Shown one piece after another: positions 36,201-43,819 of a DNA stretch of 64,000 bases. Position numbers and translations under genes: made by a program. The first letter of the stretch is position 1. Each line of letters starts with the position of its first letter. The notes under the pieces are model-generated. The model was not told where the DNA came from and did not search any database. It worked only from the letters and a program-made list of their open reading frames with translations. This stretch comes from Streptomyces dioscori. GTDB taxonomy: Bacteria > Actinomycetota > Actinomycetes > Streptomycetales > Streptomycetaceae. The stretch lies in assembly GCF_003024195.1 (NCBI RefSeq), contig NZ_KZ679040.1, forward strand, positions 186,001-250,000, in the 5' to 3' direction.

Positions 36201-36468
36201 TGTCGTGGCTCAGGACGGGAGCGGCGTCGAGGCCGTCCTGCTCGGCCTCGTCCTCCTCCACCTCTTGGCGCGCAGTCGTGTCGGCGGGCTTTGGATAGAG
36301 CACACCGATGGGGTAGACGGTGATCGGTGCGTCCTGGGTGAGGACCTCCTCGCGGTCCTCACCGACGGCGTCGTCGGCCGGACCGAGCAGGTCACGACGC
36401 AGTCTTTCGACGAGGTCCTCACGGGCCCGGTAGTGGGCATCGTGGCGTCCGGTCGTGCTGTCGGTCAT
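33217..36468 (-). CDS. drmA: DrmA-like SF2 helicase
   Basis: 1083-aa helicase. Seen: a long N-terminal region (1-440) without motifs but acidic at 70-95, Walker A FPTGGGKT (467-474), a zinc-binding insert CPWC (583-586) with CPGDGC (608-613), DEAD-type box DELH (673-676), motif III STAT (705-708), and motifs V-VI (ATNMISVGVDVDRLG, QATSRVGR 901-908). The inserted zinc ribbon and the TGGGKT box are characteristic of DrmA and its relatives. It begins on the stop of the UvrD-like gene (ATGA). Probable role: ATP-driven DNA translocation or remodelling on non-self DNA together with DrmB. Confidence 0.85.
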   Translation of the reverse strand: MTDSTTGRHDAHYRAREDLVERLRRDLLGPADDAVGEDREEVLTQDAPITVYPIGVLYPKPADTTARQEVEEDEAEQDGLDAAPVLSHDNADESAPAVELPSAGDRRPSSMGLTFAVDPTATDTIVVKARAAMYDPVDSEGRKVAPKRAESRTTVAQREHWRRRVLDLPEVSVDVTNSGRLTPRPELADGVELDVLVRKPSATGTVTVTVTLINRNKVGERELQDAYALFQPRLTVTAANGSSAFVERPAVLRAVDEELETSRLLHRHAPTFAVGHGCSAAWDWTPPQVGVTDIERAAIAEVRTEFLPTHEVLLTDSNPEIDDSALRMHDLATRPDVDVLSALEGLANGYEQWIVRKDAEASQLSGTPYEGTAHEQIRACREALCRVRRGIELLRSEPDVMYAFRLANQAMAQQRARTDWVRGGRKGEPDVTSGRWRPFQIAFVLLCLTGIEDADHEDRRISDLLWFPTGGGKTEAYLGLIAFTTFLRRIRGKERGGGVTVLMRYTLRLLTLQQFERATILICAMELMRRQDPATLGSEQISIGMWVGRSATPNKLKVAAGKLDELRAGKTLQKENPAQLHYCPWCGTAMDADDYEVDEDARRMYVRCPGDGCDFTSGLPVHLVDDAVYDARPTLVIATVDKFASMPWRERTAALFNRDRSDGTPPPELIVQDELHLISGPLGTLTGLYETAVDALADQPKVIASTATIRRAGEQGKALFDREVRQFPPAGLDSRDSWFAVETPREKKASRRYVGLLAPGTSQSTLLIRTYATLLHQAMRTDTTDEVRDAYWTLVGYFNSLRLLSAAELQVHDDVVSYLDLLAERDGLEAPRGTDGYAELTSRIDASAIPARLKQIERRYPDPDVVDVLLATNMISVGVDVDRLGLMAVMGQPQTTAEYIQATSRVGRSHPGLVAVMLNSTRSRDRSHYENFLHFHSALYREVESTSVTPFSSRARARGLHAVVVALARILIPAARPNDGAGRIADYIDTLRHEIKPILMARVQGVDEEEYDATSDAYDEFVDSWEKDAEFFGGLLYEPVRGNRTPSLLKAYDDESEDAEAWPTLWSLRDVDAESALFMEASR

Positions 36469-38372
36469 GCCTTCTCGTCTCCCTTGTGAGCGCCCGGGGC
36501 GCGCCGGTAACTACCGAGTCCGTCGAGTCGGGGGACCATCCACACCCCGTGGTCGCCGAGCCCGGCTCGGATGCCCGCGGCGGCGCTGCCCGCGACCGTT
36601 TCCACGCAGCTGACACGCAGACCGGTGATCTCGACGGGCCAGCTCACCTCCCAGTTGCGGGAGATCTTCTCCACCGCGTACAAATCCTTGCGGAAGCTCT
36701 CCGAGACCTCGCCGATCTCGCAGTCGCGGTGGTGTAGCCCGTAGGGCGGGCTCTGGTCCGTGCCCATCTGCATCTCGTGGCGCAGCCGCAGGGTGATCTC
36801 GTCCCCGGGGCGTACGTGGTCGAGCAGATATTTCTGCACTGACAGGGCAGAGGTGTCCGTCAGGTCCGAGCCCGGCGGCTCCTCCCAGGACACGTCCCGG
36901 TCGGCCGCGGCGACGCCGTACCGCTGGTGCGCCTTCCACCCGCCCTTGTAGAAGCGGTCCGTACGACGTTCCCTGCGGATCTGCGCGGTGTTCGGCGGGC
37001 GTACGTGGCAGAGGTCCGCACGGGGCCGGGTCATCGCGACGTACAGCGCGCGTGTCTCCGCGGCCGGGTCCACCACGGTGTGCTGCTTGCGCAGCTCGGC
37101 CAGGGCGGGCGGGGTCAGCAGGATCACCCGGTCGTACTCCAGCCCCTTGGCCCGGTGGACGGTCGAGACGACGAGCCGGGACGACTCCGGAGACGCGAGC
37201 TCGTCGGGGAACCGGCCGTCGGCCACCGCTCGACGCACTCCGTCCAGCTCCAGGAACCCGCGCGGCCCCCGCGCCACACCGCGCAGGGAACGCCAGACCT
37301 GGGCGGGGTCGGTGCCGTCCGGCAGCGGGATGTCGGCGACGAGCTCTAGGAAGCGCGCCTCGGCCAGGGTGGGCGCACCGGCGCGACGGAGCAGCTCGGC
37401 CACCCAGTAGGGCACGGGACGGTCACGCAACGACCGCTTCAGGCTGTGGTCGATGCCGTGGGAGGCGAGCAGTTCGGACACCGTCAGGGCCTGGCGGTTG
37501 TCCCGGGCGAGGATCGCGCAGGTGTCGGGATAGACCTGCAAGGCCGCCAGGGTCGACGGGTCGTCGAGGAAGCCCAGGTCGGGGAGGACCGAAAGCCGGC
37601 CGCACAACTCCCGGTAGAGATGTTCGCCCTCCTTGTCCGCGCTGTCCGGGCCGAGCCGCTGGATCTCGGGACCCAGCGGCAGGGCGGTCCGCGCGTCGGG
37701 CGTCTCGGCGCGGAAGTTCTCGGTCAGGTGCAGTTCGACCAGATCGTCGGGGTAGGAATTGCGAAGCCAGGTCAGGAAGTGGTCGACCTCGGCGGCCCGG
37801 GCGTCCGGGTCGTCGATCTGGAAGCCGTAGATCGACTGCGCTGAGTCCCCGACGACGGTGAACCCGCACGAGTCCTGGAACTGGTCGAGCAGGGTCTCGA
37901 CCATGTTCCGGCGGTCGCCGACGAGGTCCTGCACCTCGTCGATCACCACATGGGAGGGCCCTCCCGTCTCGCCGGCCTCGACCGCTCCCTTCTCGATGGC
38001 CCGCGTCGCCTCCCTGATCCGTTCGTCGAAGGTGCGGCGCCCCCACTCCTCGTCCGGGTACGCCTGGGCCAGCAGGGCGTACGCCCAGGAGTCGAAGGTC
38101 TGGACGCGCACCCGCCGGGCCCGCTGCCCGTGCGTGGCGATGCGATGACGCAACTCGCGCACGGCAGCCCGGGAGAAGCTGAGCACGAGGATCTCCCCGG
38201 CTTCCAGCGCTTCCTCCTCGTGACCGACCAGGGCGTCGAGACGCCGGACCAGGGTGTGGGTCTTGCCCGACCCGGCGCCGGCCGTCACCAGGACGCGTGC
38301 GTCCCAGGGCCGGTCGACGACGGCCCGCTGCTCGCCGGTGAGCGCCGGGCTGTCGGCGTAGGCGTCGATCAC
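36465..38372 (-). CDS. UvrD/Rep-like SF1 helicase
   Basis: 635-aa helicase. Seen: Walker A AGAGSGKT (31-38), motif Ia FSRAAVRELRHRI, Walker B VVIDEVQDL (142-150), motif III GDSAQSIYGF, motif V STVHRAKGLEYDRVILL and motif VI ALYVAMTRPR. It is shorter than true UvrD/PcrA (about 720-780 aa), and the last 150 residues are a distinct beta-rich domain without Cys ligands. ATGA overlaps on both sides place it inside the defence operon. Rep-like helicases accompany several defence systems; here it may unwind the substrate of the DrmAB pair. No nuclease domain was seen. Confidence 0.85.
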   Translation of the reverse strand: MIDAYADSPALTGEQRAVVDRPWDARVLVTAGAGSGKTHTLVRRLDALVGHEEEALEAGEILVLSFSRAAVRELRHRIATHGQRARRVRVQTFDSWAYALLAQAYPDEEWGRRTFDERIREATRAIEKGAVEAGETGGPSHVVIDEVQDLVGDRRNMVETLLDQFQDSCGFTVVGDSAQSIYGFQIDDPDARAAEVDHFLTWLRNSYPDDLVELHLTENFRAETPDARTALPLGPEIQRLGPDSADKEGEHLYRELCGRLSVLPDLGFLDDPSTLAALQVYPDTCAILARDNRQALTVSELLASHGIDHSLKRSLRDRPVPYWVAELLRRAGAPTLAEARFLELVADIPLPDGTDPAQVWRSLRGVARGPRGFLELDGVRRAVADGRFPDELASPESSRLVVSTVHRAKGLEYDRVILLTPPALAELRKQHTVVDPAAETRALYVAMTRPRADLCHVRPPNTAQIRRERRTDRFYKGGWKAHQRYGVAAADRDVSWEEPPGSDLTDTSALSVQKYLLDHVRPGDEITLRLRHEMQMGTDQSPPYGLHHRDCEIGEVSESFRKDLYAVEKISRNWEVSWPVEITGLRVSCVETVAGSAAAGIRAGLGDHGVWMVPRLDGLGSYRRAPGAHKGDEKA

Positions 38373-41300
38373 TTCTTGCTCCAGAGGTGCTCGAACTGAG
38401 TGAAGGCCAGGGCCTTGCCGTAGTTGGTGATGTTGTCGCGGACGTTGAGGATCAGGCAGGTGTCCTTGCCGCCGTTGCGGGGGCCGCGCAGACCGCGCCC
38501 GATCATCTGCTGGTACACGTTGGGGCTGTAGGTGGGGCGGGCGACGACGACGGCTCGCGTCGCCGGGGCGTCGAAGCCCTGGGTGAGGACGCCGTAGTTG
38601 GTGAGCACCCGGGTGCGCCCGCTGCGGAACGCGTCGATCCGGCGGCGGCGGTCGGAGGTGGGCGTGGCCGAGTCCACGGCTGCCGCGCCGATGCCCTGGT
38701 CGTTGAGCTTGGCCGCCAGGAACTTCGCATGGCTGACGGAGGTCGCGAAGACGAGAACCGGCCAGTCGTCCGGCATGGTCCTGATCTCGGCGATGATCCG
38801 GTCGTTGCGGTCGTGGTCCTCCGCGAGCCGCTGCTCGGCCGCCTTGGACAGGATGCTCAACTGCTCGGCGCGCTGTTGCTCGTCCGGGGTGAGCTCGATG
38901 GTGCCGCCGGTGAGTTCCCGGTGCTCGACGCGGGCCAGCATGCCGAGTTCCTGGAGTTCCGCATACGGATCACCTGTCGTGAAGACTCCCTCGTCCAGTC
39001 GCGTGCTGCCGAACCGCCGGACGAGACGCTCGGTCTCCTCGACGTTGGTGTTGCGGAACGGGGTGGCCGTCAGACCGAGCAGGTGCCGGTCGGTGCGGGA
39101 CGCGGTGAGACCCAGGTGGGACAGGATCTCGGTGTACTGCGGGGCGATGGCCATGTGGGCCTCGTCGACGATGACGAGCGCGGCTCGGCGCAGCCAGGCG
39201 TAGGCGTCGGTGTCGAGGCAGACCCGCAGCTTGGCGTCCGTCGCCACCACGAGGTGCGGCCTGTCGGTGACCGGTCCCGCCTCGTTCGTGGTCCAGAGCC
39301 TGCTGATCACGAGCGGTGTCTCCGCGCCGACCTTCTCCCACACGAACTTCCAGCTCTGCACCGCCTGTTCGCACAGCTCCTCGCTCTGGGCGATCCACAG
39401 GATCGGGCCGTCCAACTTCTCCACCTGCTTGACCCAACGGATCACCGCTTCCGCCGTCACGCGCGTCTTGCCCGCGCCGGTGGGCAGGGACAGCATGCCG
39501 CGCTGTGGGGCGATACGGTCCAGCAAGGCGAACACGTTGGTCGCCAGCCGCTCCTGGTAGTCGTGGAGGCGGGGGAACTGGGTGGGACCGGACACCTCGA
39601 TCCGAGGCTCCAGGGAAGGGGCCCTGACGCCGGCGAAGGAGTCGGGGAAGTCGAGGTCGGAGACGAAGGAAACCGCTCGGGAGCTGCCGGAGAACGACGA
39701 CGGGGCGTTGGCCGGATAGTTGGCCTGGAGATCCCGGACGTGAACTTGAAGTATGCCGTCGCCATGGGCGTTGAACGCCAACTGCGCGATGCGGGAGCCG
39801 GAGGGCTCCGACCCACCGAGAGCGGCCTTCTCGCTGTCCAGCAGCCCGGCGGGCAGCCCGGAGCGCAGGGCGTCGGCACCGATGAGCAGTTCCAGCTTGG
39901 TCACCACGCTCTCGGCCCCGCGCACCGCCTTCAGCGTCTCCTGGACCTTACGGTTCTGCTCCTGCTGCTCCTGTGCGTCGAGCACCTGACGGCAACCCGC
40001 CTCACGGAGATTCAGGCGCAGTTCGCTGTCCACCGCGACGAGCGCCTCCAGATCGGTGACGGGCTCCAGCACCAGGACGGTCGTGCCGTCCAGCGCACTC
40101 CTCAACGGGGTGGCCTTCATACCGTTGGGGGTACGCAGGACCTCTTCCAGCTCGGAGCAATGCAGCAGGGAGTACTCGTTGGCGGCCTTGCCCACCCTCT
40201 GTCGGAGCGTGGGGTAGGCATCGCGCAGCGGGATCGGCTCACCGGCGGCCACGTGCCGGGTCTCCTTGCTGATGACGTCCGCGTACGGCAGCATGCCCCA
40301 CTGCTTGACGAGCAGTGCCGCGTCTCCGGGGGAGGCGGTGAGCAGGGCGGGTACCTGCTCGGCTCGCAGTGCTTTGTACTCGGCCGGCGTGGCGGCCACG
40401 GCGATCTCGCCGTCCTCGCGGGTGCTCCATTTCGTGCCGACGCGACACCGGGTGAGGGAGTCCTCGGGGAAGGCGACCTCCAGACGGGTCAGCATCACGT
40501 ACATGTTGCCGACGAAGGCGTCGTCCTCACTCTCCTTCAACTGCTCCAGGAGCTGGTCCCAGTGCTTGTCCGGCACCTTGTCGAGGTTGACGGGAAGCCC
40601 CAGCTTGCGGGCCTTCTCGGGGCTGATCGCGGCGACCGGCAGCAGGTCGCGGTAGGCGTCGAGCTGCGGGCCGACGGCATCGGTGAGCGGCTTGAGGCCC
40701 TGGGAGGTGCTCACCCGGCCGTGGCGACGCAGCATCCAGCGCAGGGGTGAGGCGACGGGCTGACGTGTGTTGACCTGGGCGCCGAACTGGCGCGTCCAAC
40801 GGTCGATCACCGAGTCGTCGGACAACGTCGCCACGAACGCGGCCCTCGCCTCGTCCGACATCAGCGGAAGCAGGTGAAGGGGACCGCCCACAGCGGCGCC
40901 TTCGAGCTTCATACGGTTGAGCTGCGGCCGGGCAGCACGATTGTCCAACTGCCCCAGGGAGAGCTCGTAGGCCCACTCGCGGTATGCCCGCTCGTACCAG
41001 TCCTCGCCCTCCGGCCGGTAGCCGCCCGTCGGTCGGTCGCGCAGGCCGACCTCGCGGAAGAAGCCGGCGTCGTCCGAGTGGAAGCGCATGTCGACCGTGA
41101 GGGACGGGTCGGATTCAGCGGTCACCACCGGACCGGGGAGCATCGTGCTCCGCATCGGACGGTACGTACCGTCGGCCACCCGGACGTGGAGCGTGGTGAG
41201 CGGCGTCGCCACCCGGGAGCGGACCTCGTTGGAGACGTGACTGCCTCCCGCGCTGTGGAACAGCTCCCAGAAGTGGTTCCAGTCCTGGGGTGCGTAGTTG

Positions 41301-43150
41301 TCGAATCCCTGGTCCAGGACGCCGACGAAGCGACCGCGCGCGTCCGCCTCCTGGATTCCGATGGAGTTCAGGGCCATCGACAGGGAGTCGTCGTCGGACA
41401 GTTCGGCGTGGACGTACACCAGATCGTCCTTCAGCCCGTCCTGGACCGACCGCCGGAAGACCTTGCCCGCGACCGGCGCGACGAGACCGTGTTCCTCGGT
41501 GAGGATGACGCGCGCCTTGCGGGCTTCGACGGCGTACGGGGACGTCACCCCGATCATGTCGGCGACGATCCGGATCGCGGCGGCGGAGGCTGCCGGAGTT
41601 CCGTCCGAGACGAGTGCCTCCAACCACTCCTTCACGGTGGAACGGTTCAGTTCGGCGGCTTCCAGGATGTGCTTGACCTTGCCCGCGCGGAGGTTGTCGG
41701 CCTCGGACGAGGGGTGCAGCCACTTCGTGGGACGGCCGGCGTAGGCGTTCCACATCGCCAGCCACCGCACCTGGTCCTTGGGGGTGGCCTTGCCCAGGTC
41801 CGGAGGGAAGCTCAGGTCACGAGGGGTCTGCAGGACACCGTCCTGGTCCGGAAGGGAGGGGCGCTGCGCCGTCGCCGCCCAGATGTGCCGGGTCAGGTAA
41901 CGGTCGGCCCAACTGACGGTCTCCGACTCACGGGCACGCCCGGGCAGCAGCGGAAGGTAGGCGGCGGGGTCCTCGGCGGGCGCGAGCTGCGGCAGTGAAT
42001 CGACGACGAGGCGTGCCCCGACCTGGATCAACTCCTCGTTGAACGGGGACGAGTCCAGCAGGTTCTGCCGGTCCTCGTTGGTCTTCCAGGCCCCGTTCAG
42101 GTATCCGCTCAAGGTGATGTCGTACTTCGTGGGGAAGAACGACCAGAACTTGCCGCGTCCCCGGGGGGACGTCAGCAGGCCGGTCGCCTCGTCCCTGGTG
42201 TACGCCTGGACCGCCCAGGAGACGTCGATCGCGATCCGGTCGTGCATCTCGCCGGCGCTGAGACGGGCGCGCTCCGTGGGGTGGTGCGTGTGCGTGAAGA
42301 CATTCCACCGGTGGGCCACGGCGGGGCTTCCGGTCCGCTGCTCGTGGACGATGCGGGTGTGGCCGTCCTGCTCCGTGTTGAGCACCCGCCGGACCACCGG
42401 ACGAAGACGTCGGTCCTCAAGGGCCACTTCACCCACATGAGGGGAGAAGAGCTGGAAACCGGCCGGGAAGCTGTCCCGCACCGGGTTGACGCCGTTCCCT
42501 TCCTTGCGGGAAGAGGGAACGGCGTGCATGTCGTAGGCCAACTTCTCGTCGGCCTTCGGGAGCAGAGGCAGGCGGACCACCGTGGTCGCCCACCGCATCA
42601 GTTCGTCGAGCGTCCGGTCCTTGCCCCGCTCGGCCGCCCCGTCCAGCGGTCGGGCCATACGCAGCACCGGCGCCTCGAAGTCCTCGCCGAGACGCTCGAC
42701 CCCGGGCACGCCTCTGATCTGCTCGTACGCCCAGTCACGGTCGAACCCGAAGCACCCCGTACGACTGAAGAACTCCGGCGCGTCCGACACGACGAGCACG
42801 GATTTCACGCCGACGCCGAAGCGTCCGATCTGACCGCCCCTCTTTCGGGACATACTCATCCGCAGAATGGTCTCGGCACCCTCGGGGGTGACCGGAGTTC
42901 CCTGGTTCGCGCAGTAGAGGTGCGTATCCGTCAGGACGACGTGCACCTTTCCACCGGGCTCGTCGGCGATCTCGTCGGCGGCGTTCTGGACGAGCTCGAA
43001 GAGTTGCCGGTCACCGTAACCGCCCTGGGTGATCCGTCTCTCTCCGTTCGCATGTTCCGGAATGAGCCCGGGGTCGACGCGATAGGTCTCCAGGACACGG
43101 GCGGACTGTTCGACGACGGTCTTGATCACAGGCGTTTCCATGTCGGCCAC
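38369..43150 (-). CDS. Sacsin-type GHKL ATPase fused to SF2 helicase
   Basis: 1593-aa fusion protein. N-terminus: a Bergerat-fold ATPase of the sacsin/HSP90 type, N-box ELVQNAADE (52-60), a degenerate G1 box CANQGTPV (80-87) lacking the usual Asp, and G2 box QIGRFGVGVKSVL (107-119). A middle of about 1000 residues has no recognised domain. C-terminus: SF2 helicase with LPTGAGKT (1222-1229), DEAH (1329-1332), TATPFRN, and helicase_C ending in YQQMIGRGLRGPRNGGKD. The GTG at 43150 is chosen for the GGAG 8 nt upstream; METPVIK at 43141 is the alternative. It is first in the four-gene operon. The fusion suggests conformational coupling between ATPase and translocase. Confidence 0.85.
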   Translation of the reverse strand: MADMETPVIKTVVEQSARVLETYRVDPGLIPEHANGERRITQGGYGDRQLFELVQNAADEIADEPGGKVHVVLTDTHLYCANQGTPVTPEGAETILRMSMSRKRGGQIGRFGVGVKSVLVVSDAPEFFSRTGCFGFDRDWAYEQIRGVPGVERLGEDFEAPVLRMARPLDGAAERGKDRTLDELMRWATTVVRLPLLPKADEKLAYDMHAVPSSRKEGNGVNPVRDSFPAGFQLFSPHVGEVALEDRRLRPVVRRVLNTEQDGHTRIVHEQRTGSPAVAHRWNVFTHTHHPTERARLSAGEMHDRIAIDVSWAVQAYTRDEATGLLTSPRGRGKFWSFFPTKYDITLSGYLNGAWKTNEDRQNLLDSSPFNEELIQVGARLVVDSLPQLAPAEDPAAYLPLLPGRARESETVSWADRYLTRHIWAATAQRPSLPDQDGVLQTPRDLSFPPDLGKATPKDQVRWLAMWNAYAGRPTKWLHPSSEADNLRAGKVKHILEAAELNRSTVKEWLEALVSDGTPAASAAAIRIVADMIGVTSPYAVEARKARVILTEEHGLVAPVAGKVFRRSVQDGLKDDLVYVHAELSDDDSLSMALNSIGIQEADARGRFVGVLDQGFDNYAPQDWNHFWELFHSAGGSHVSNEVRSRVATPLTTLHVRVADGTYRPMRSTMLPGPVVTAESDPSLTVDMRFHSDDAGFFREVGLRDRPTGGYRPEGEDWYERAYREWAYELSLGQLDNRAARPQLNRMKLEGAAVGGPLHLLPLMSDEARAAFVATLSDDSVIDRWTRQFGAQVNTRQPVASPLRWMLRRHGRVSTSQGLKPLTDAVGPQLDAYRDLLPVAAISPEKARKLGLPVNLDKVPDKHWDQLLEQLKESEDDAFVGNMYVMLTRLEVAFPEDSLTRCRVGTKWSTREDGEIAVAATPAEYKALRAEQVPALLTASPGDAALLVKQWGMLPYADVISKETRHVAAGEPIPLRDAYPTLRQRVGKAANEYSLLHCSELEEVLRTPNGMKATPLRSALDGTTVLVLEPVTDLEALVAVDSELRLNLREAGCRQVLDAQEQQEQNRKVQETLKAVRGAESVVTKLELLIGADALRSGLPAGLLDSEKAALGGSEPSGSRIAQLAFNAHGDGILQVHVRDLQANYPANAPSSFSGSSRAVSFVSDLDFPDSFAGVRAPSLEPRIEVSGPTQFPRLHDYQERLATNVFALLDRIAPQRGMLSLPTGAGKTRVTAEAVIRWVKQVEKLDGPILWIAQSEELCEQAVQSWKFVWEKVGAETPLVISRLWTTNEAGPVTDRPHLVVATDAKLRVCLDTDAYAWLRRAALVIVDEAHMAIAPQYTEILSHLGLTASRTDRHLLGLTATPFRNTNVEETERLVRRFGSTRLDEGVFTTGDPYAELQELGMLARVEHRELTGGTIELTPDEQQRAEQLSILSKAAEQRLAEDHDRNDRIIAEIRTMPDDWPVLVFATSVSHAKFLAAKLNDQGIGAAAVDSATPTSDRRRRIDAFRSGRTRVLTNYGVLTQGFDAPATRAVVVARPTYSPNVYQQMIGRGLRGPRNGGKDTCLILNVRDNITNYGKALAFTQFEHLWSKK

Positions 43151-43819
43151 GGGCGGGACTCCATTCGGGAACGGCGAGCACGAAGAAGGGCGGGAACCGG
43201 CCACCTGGAGAAGTGGCCAGGCGTGGTGCTGGACGGTGAAATACGTGGTGGGAGTGGTGCCGCTGCTCGTGGGGTCAGCGGTGATGGTGAGGACAGGGAC
43301 GTGCTGACCGAGCCGATGGTTCCTGTTTCTCTGTGACTCAGAGGAAGGAAATCGTTTCTTCCACGTCGCGTCGCATGCGCAGGAGTCCCGTGGGGCGGAG
43401 CGAGAACGTGAAAGAGGAATGGCTGGTCACGGGAACCTTTGTTCGTGGCGACAGAAACTGCTCGTACAGGACGAGAGGGGCGCACGAATGGGGGGAGGCC
43501 TGGTGACCTGCGGCGCACTAAAACCAGATGCGAAAGGAGGAGTGGCGTGGCGCTGGGCCGCGTTTCCTGACGGGAGATTAGCGAGTTCTGTTCGAGTGAT
43601 GCAAGGGGATGTTGCGGAATTTGGGTTCCCACTTGCCGGAGGGGGTGTGGGGGTGAAGGGGATTTAAGGTGCACAGAGTGATGAATCAGGGCGAAGAGAT
43701 CTGATCTGTGATGGCAACGATCCGAGGGTCGGGATGTGCTCGTCAAGTATCGTTTGACAGGTCGTCGTCGCGTCAATCGCCCGTGCCGTGGGCCGGACGG
43801 TGACCCGAGAGGGGGAAGC
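43151..43819. promoter_or_regulatory. Divergent promoter region of the defence operons
   Basis: 669 bp separate the two divergent operons. Composition is clearly less GC-rich than the genes, with AT-rich patches at about 43640-43690 and 43740-43760. A 6-bp palindrome GGCCAC/GTGGCC (43199-43204, 43213-43218) lies 50 bp from the helicase gene. Short open frames exist (such as 43419-43667) but none has a good start site. The HTH domain of the protein encoded at 43820 is the obvious candidate regulator of this region. Confidence 0.6.

Noticed and set aside
31379..36468. Calling the locus a canonical DISARM system
   Set aside because: The DrmA/DrmB pair is present, but DrmC (phospholipase D) is absent and the adjacent partners differ; the methyltransferases lie in a separate operon with their own Z1/MORC partners.
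43419..43667. An 82-codon plus-strand frame in the spacer between the divergent defence operons
   Set aside because: There is no ribosome binding site at its start and no recognisable sequence; codon positions show no GC3 bias.
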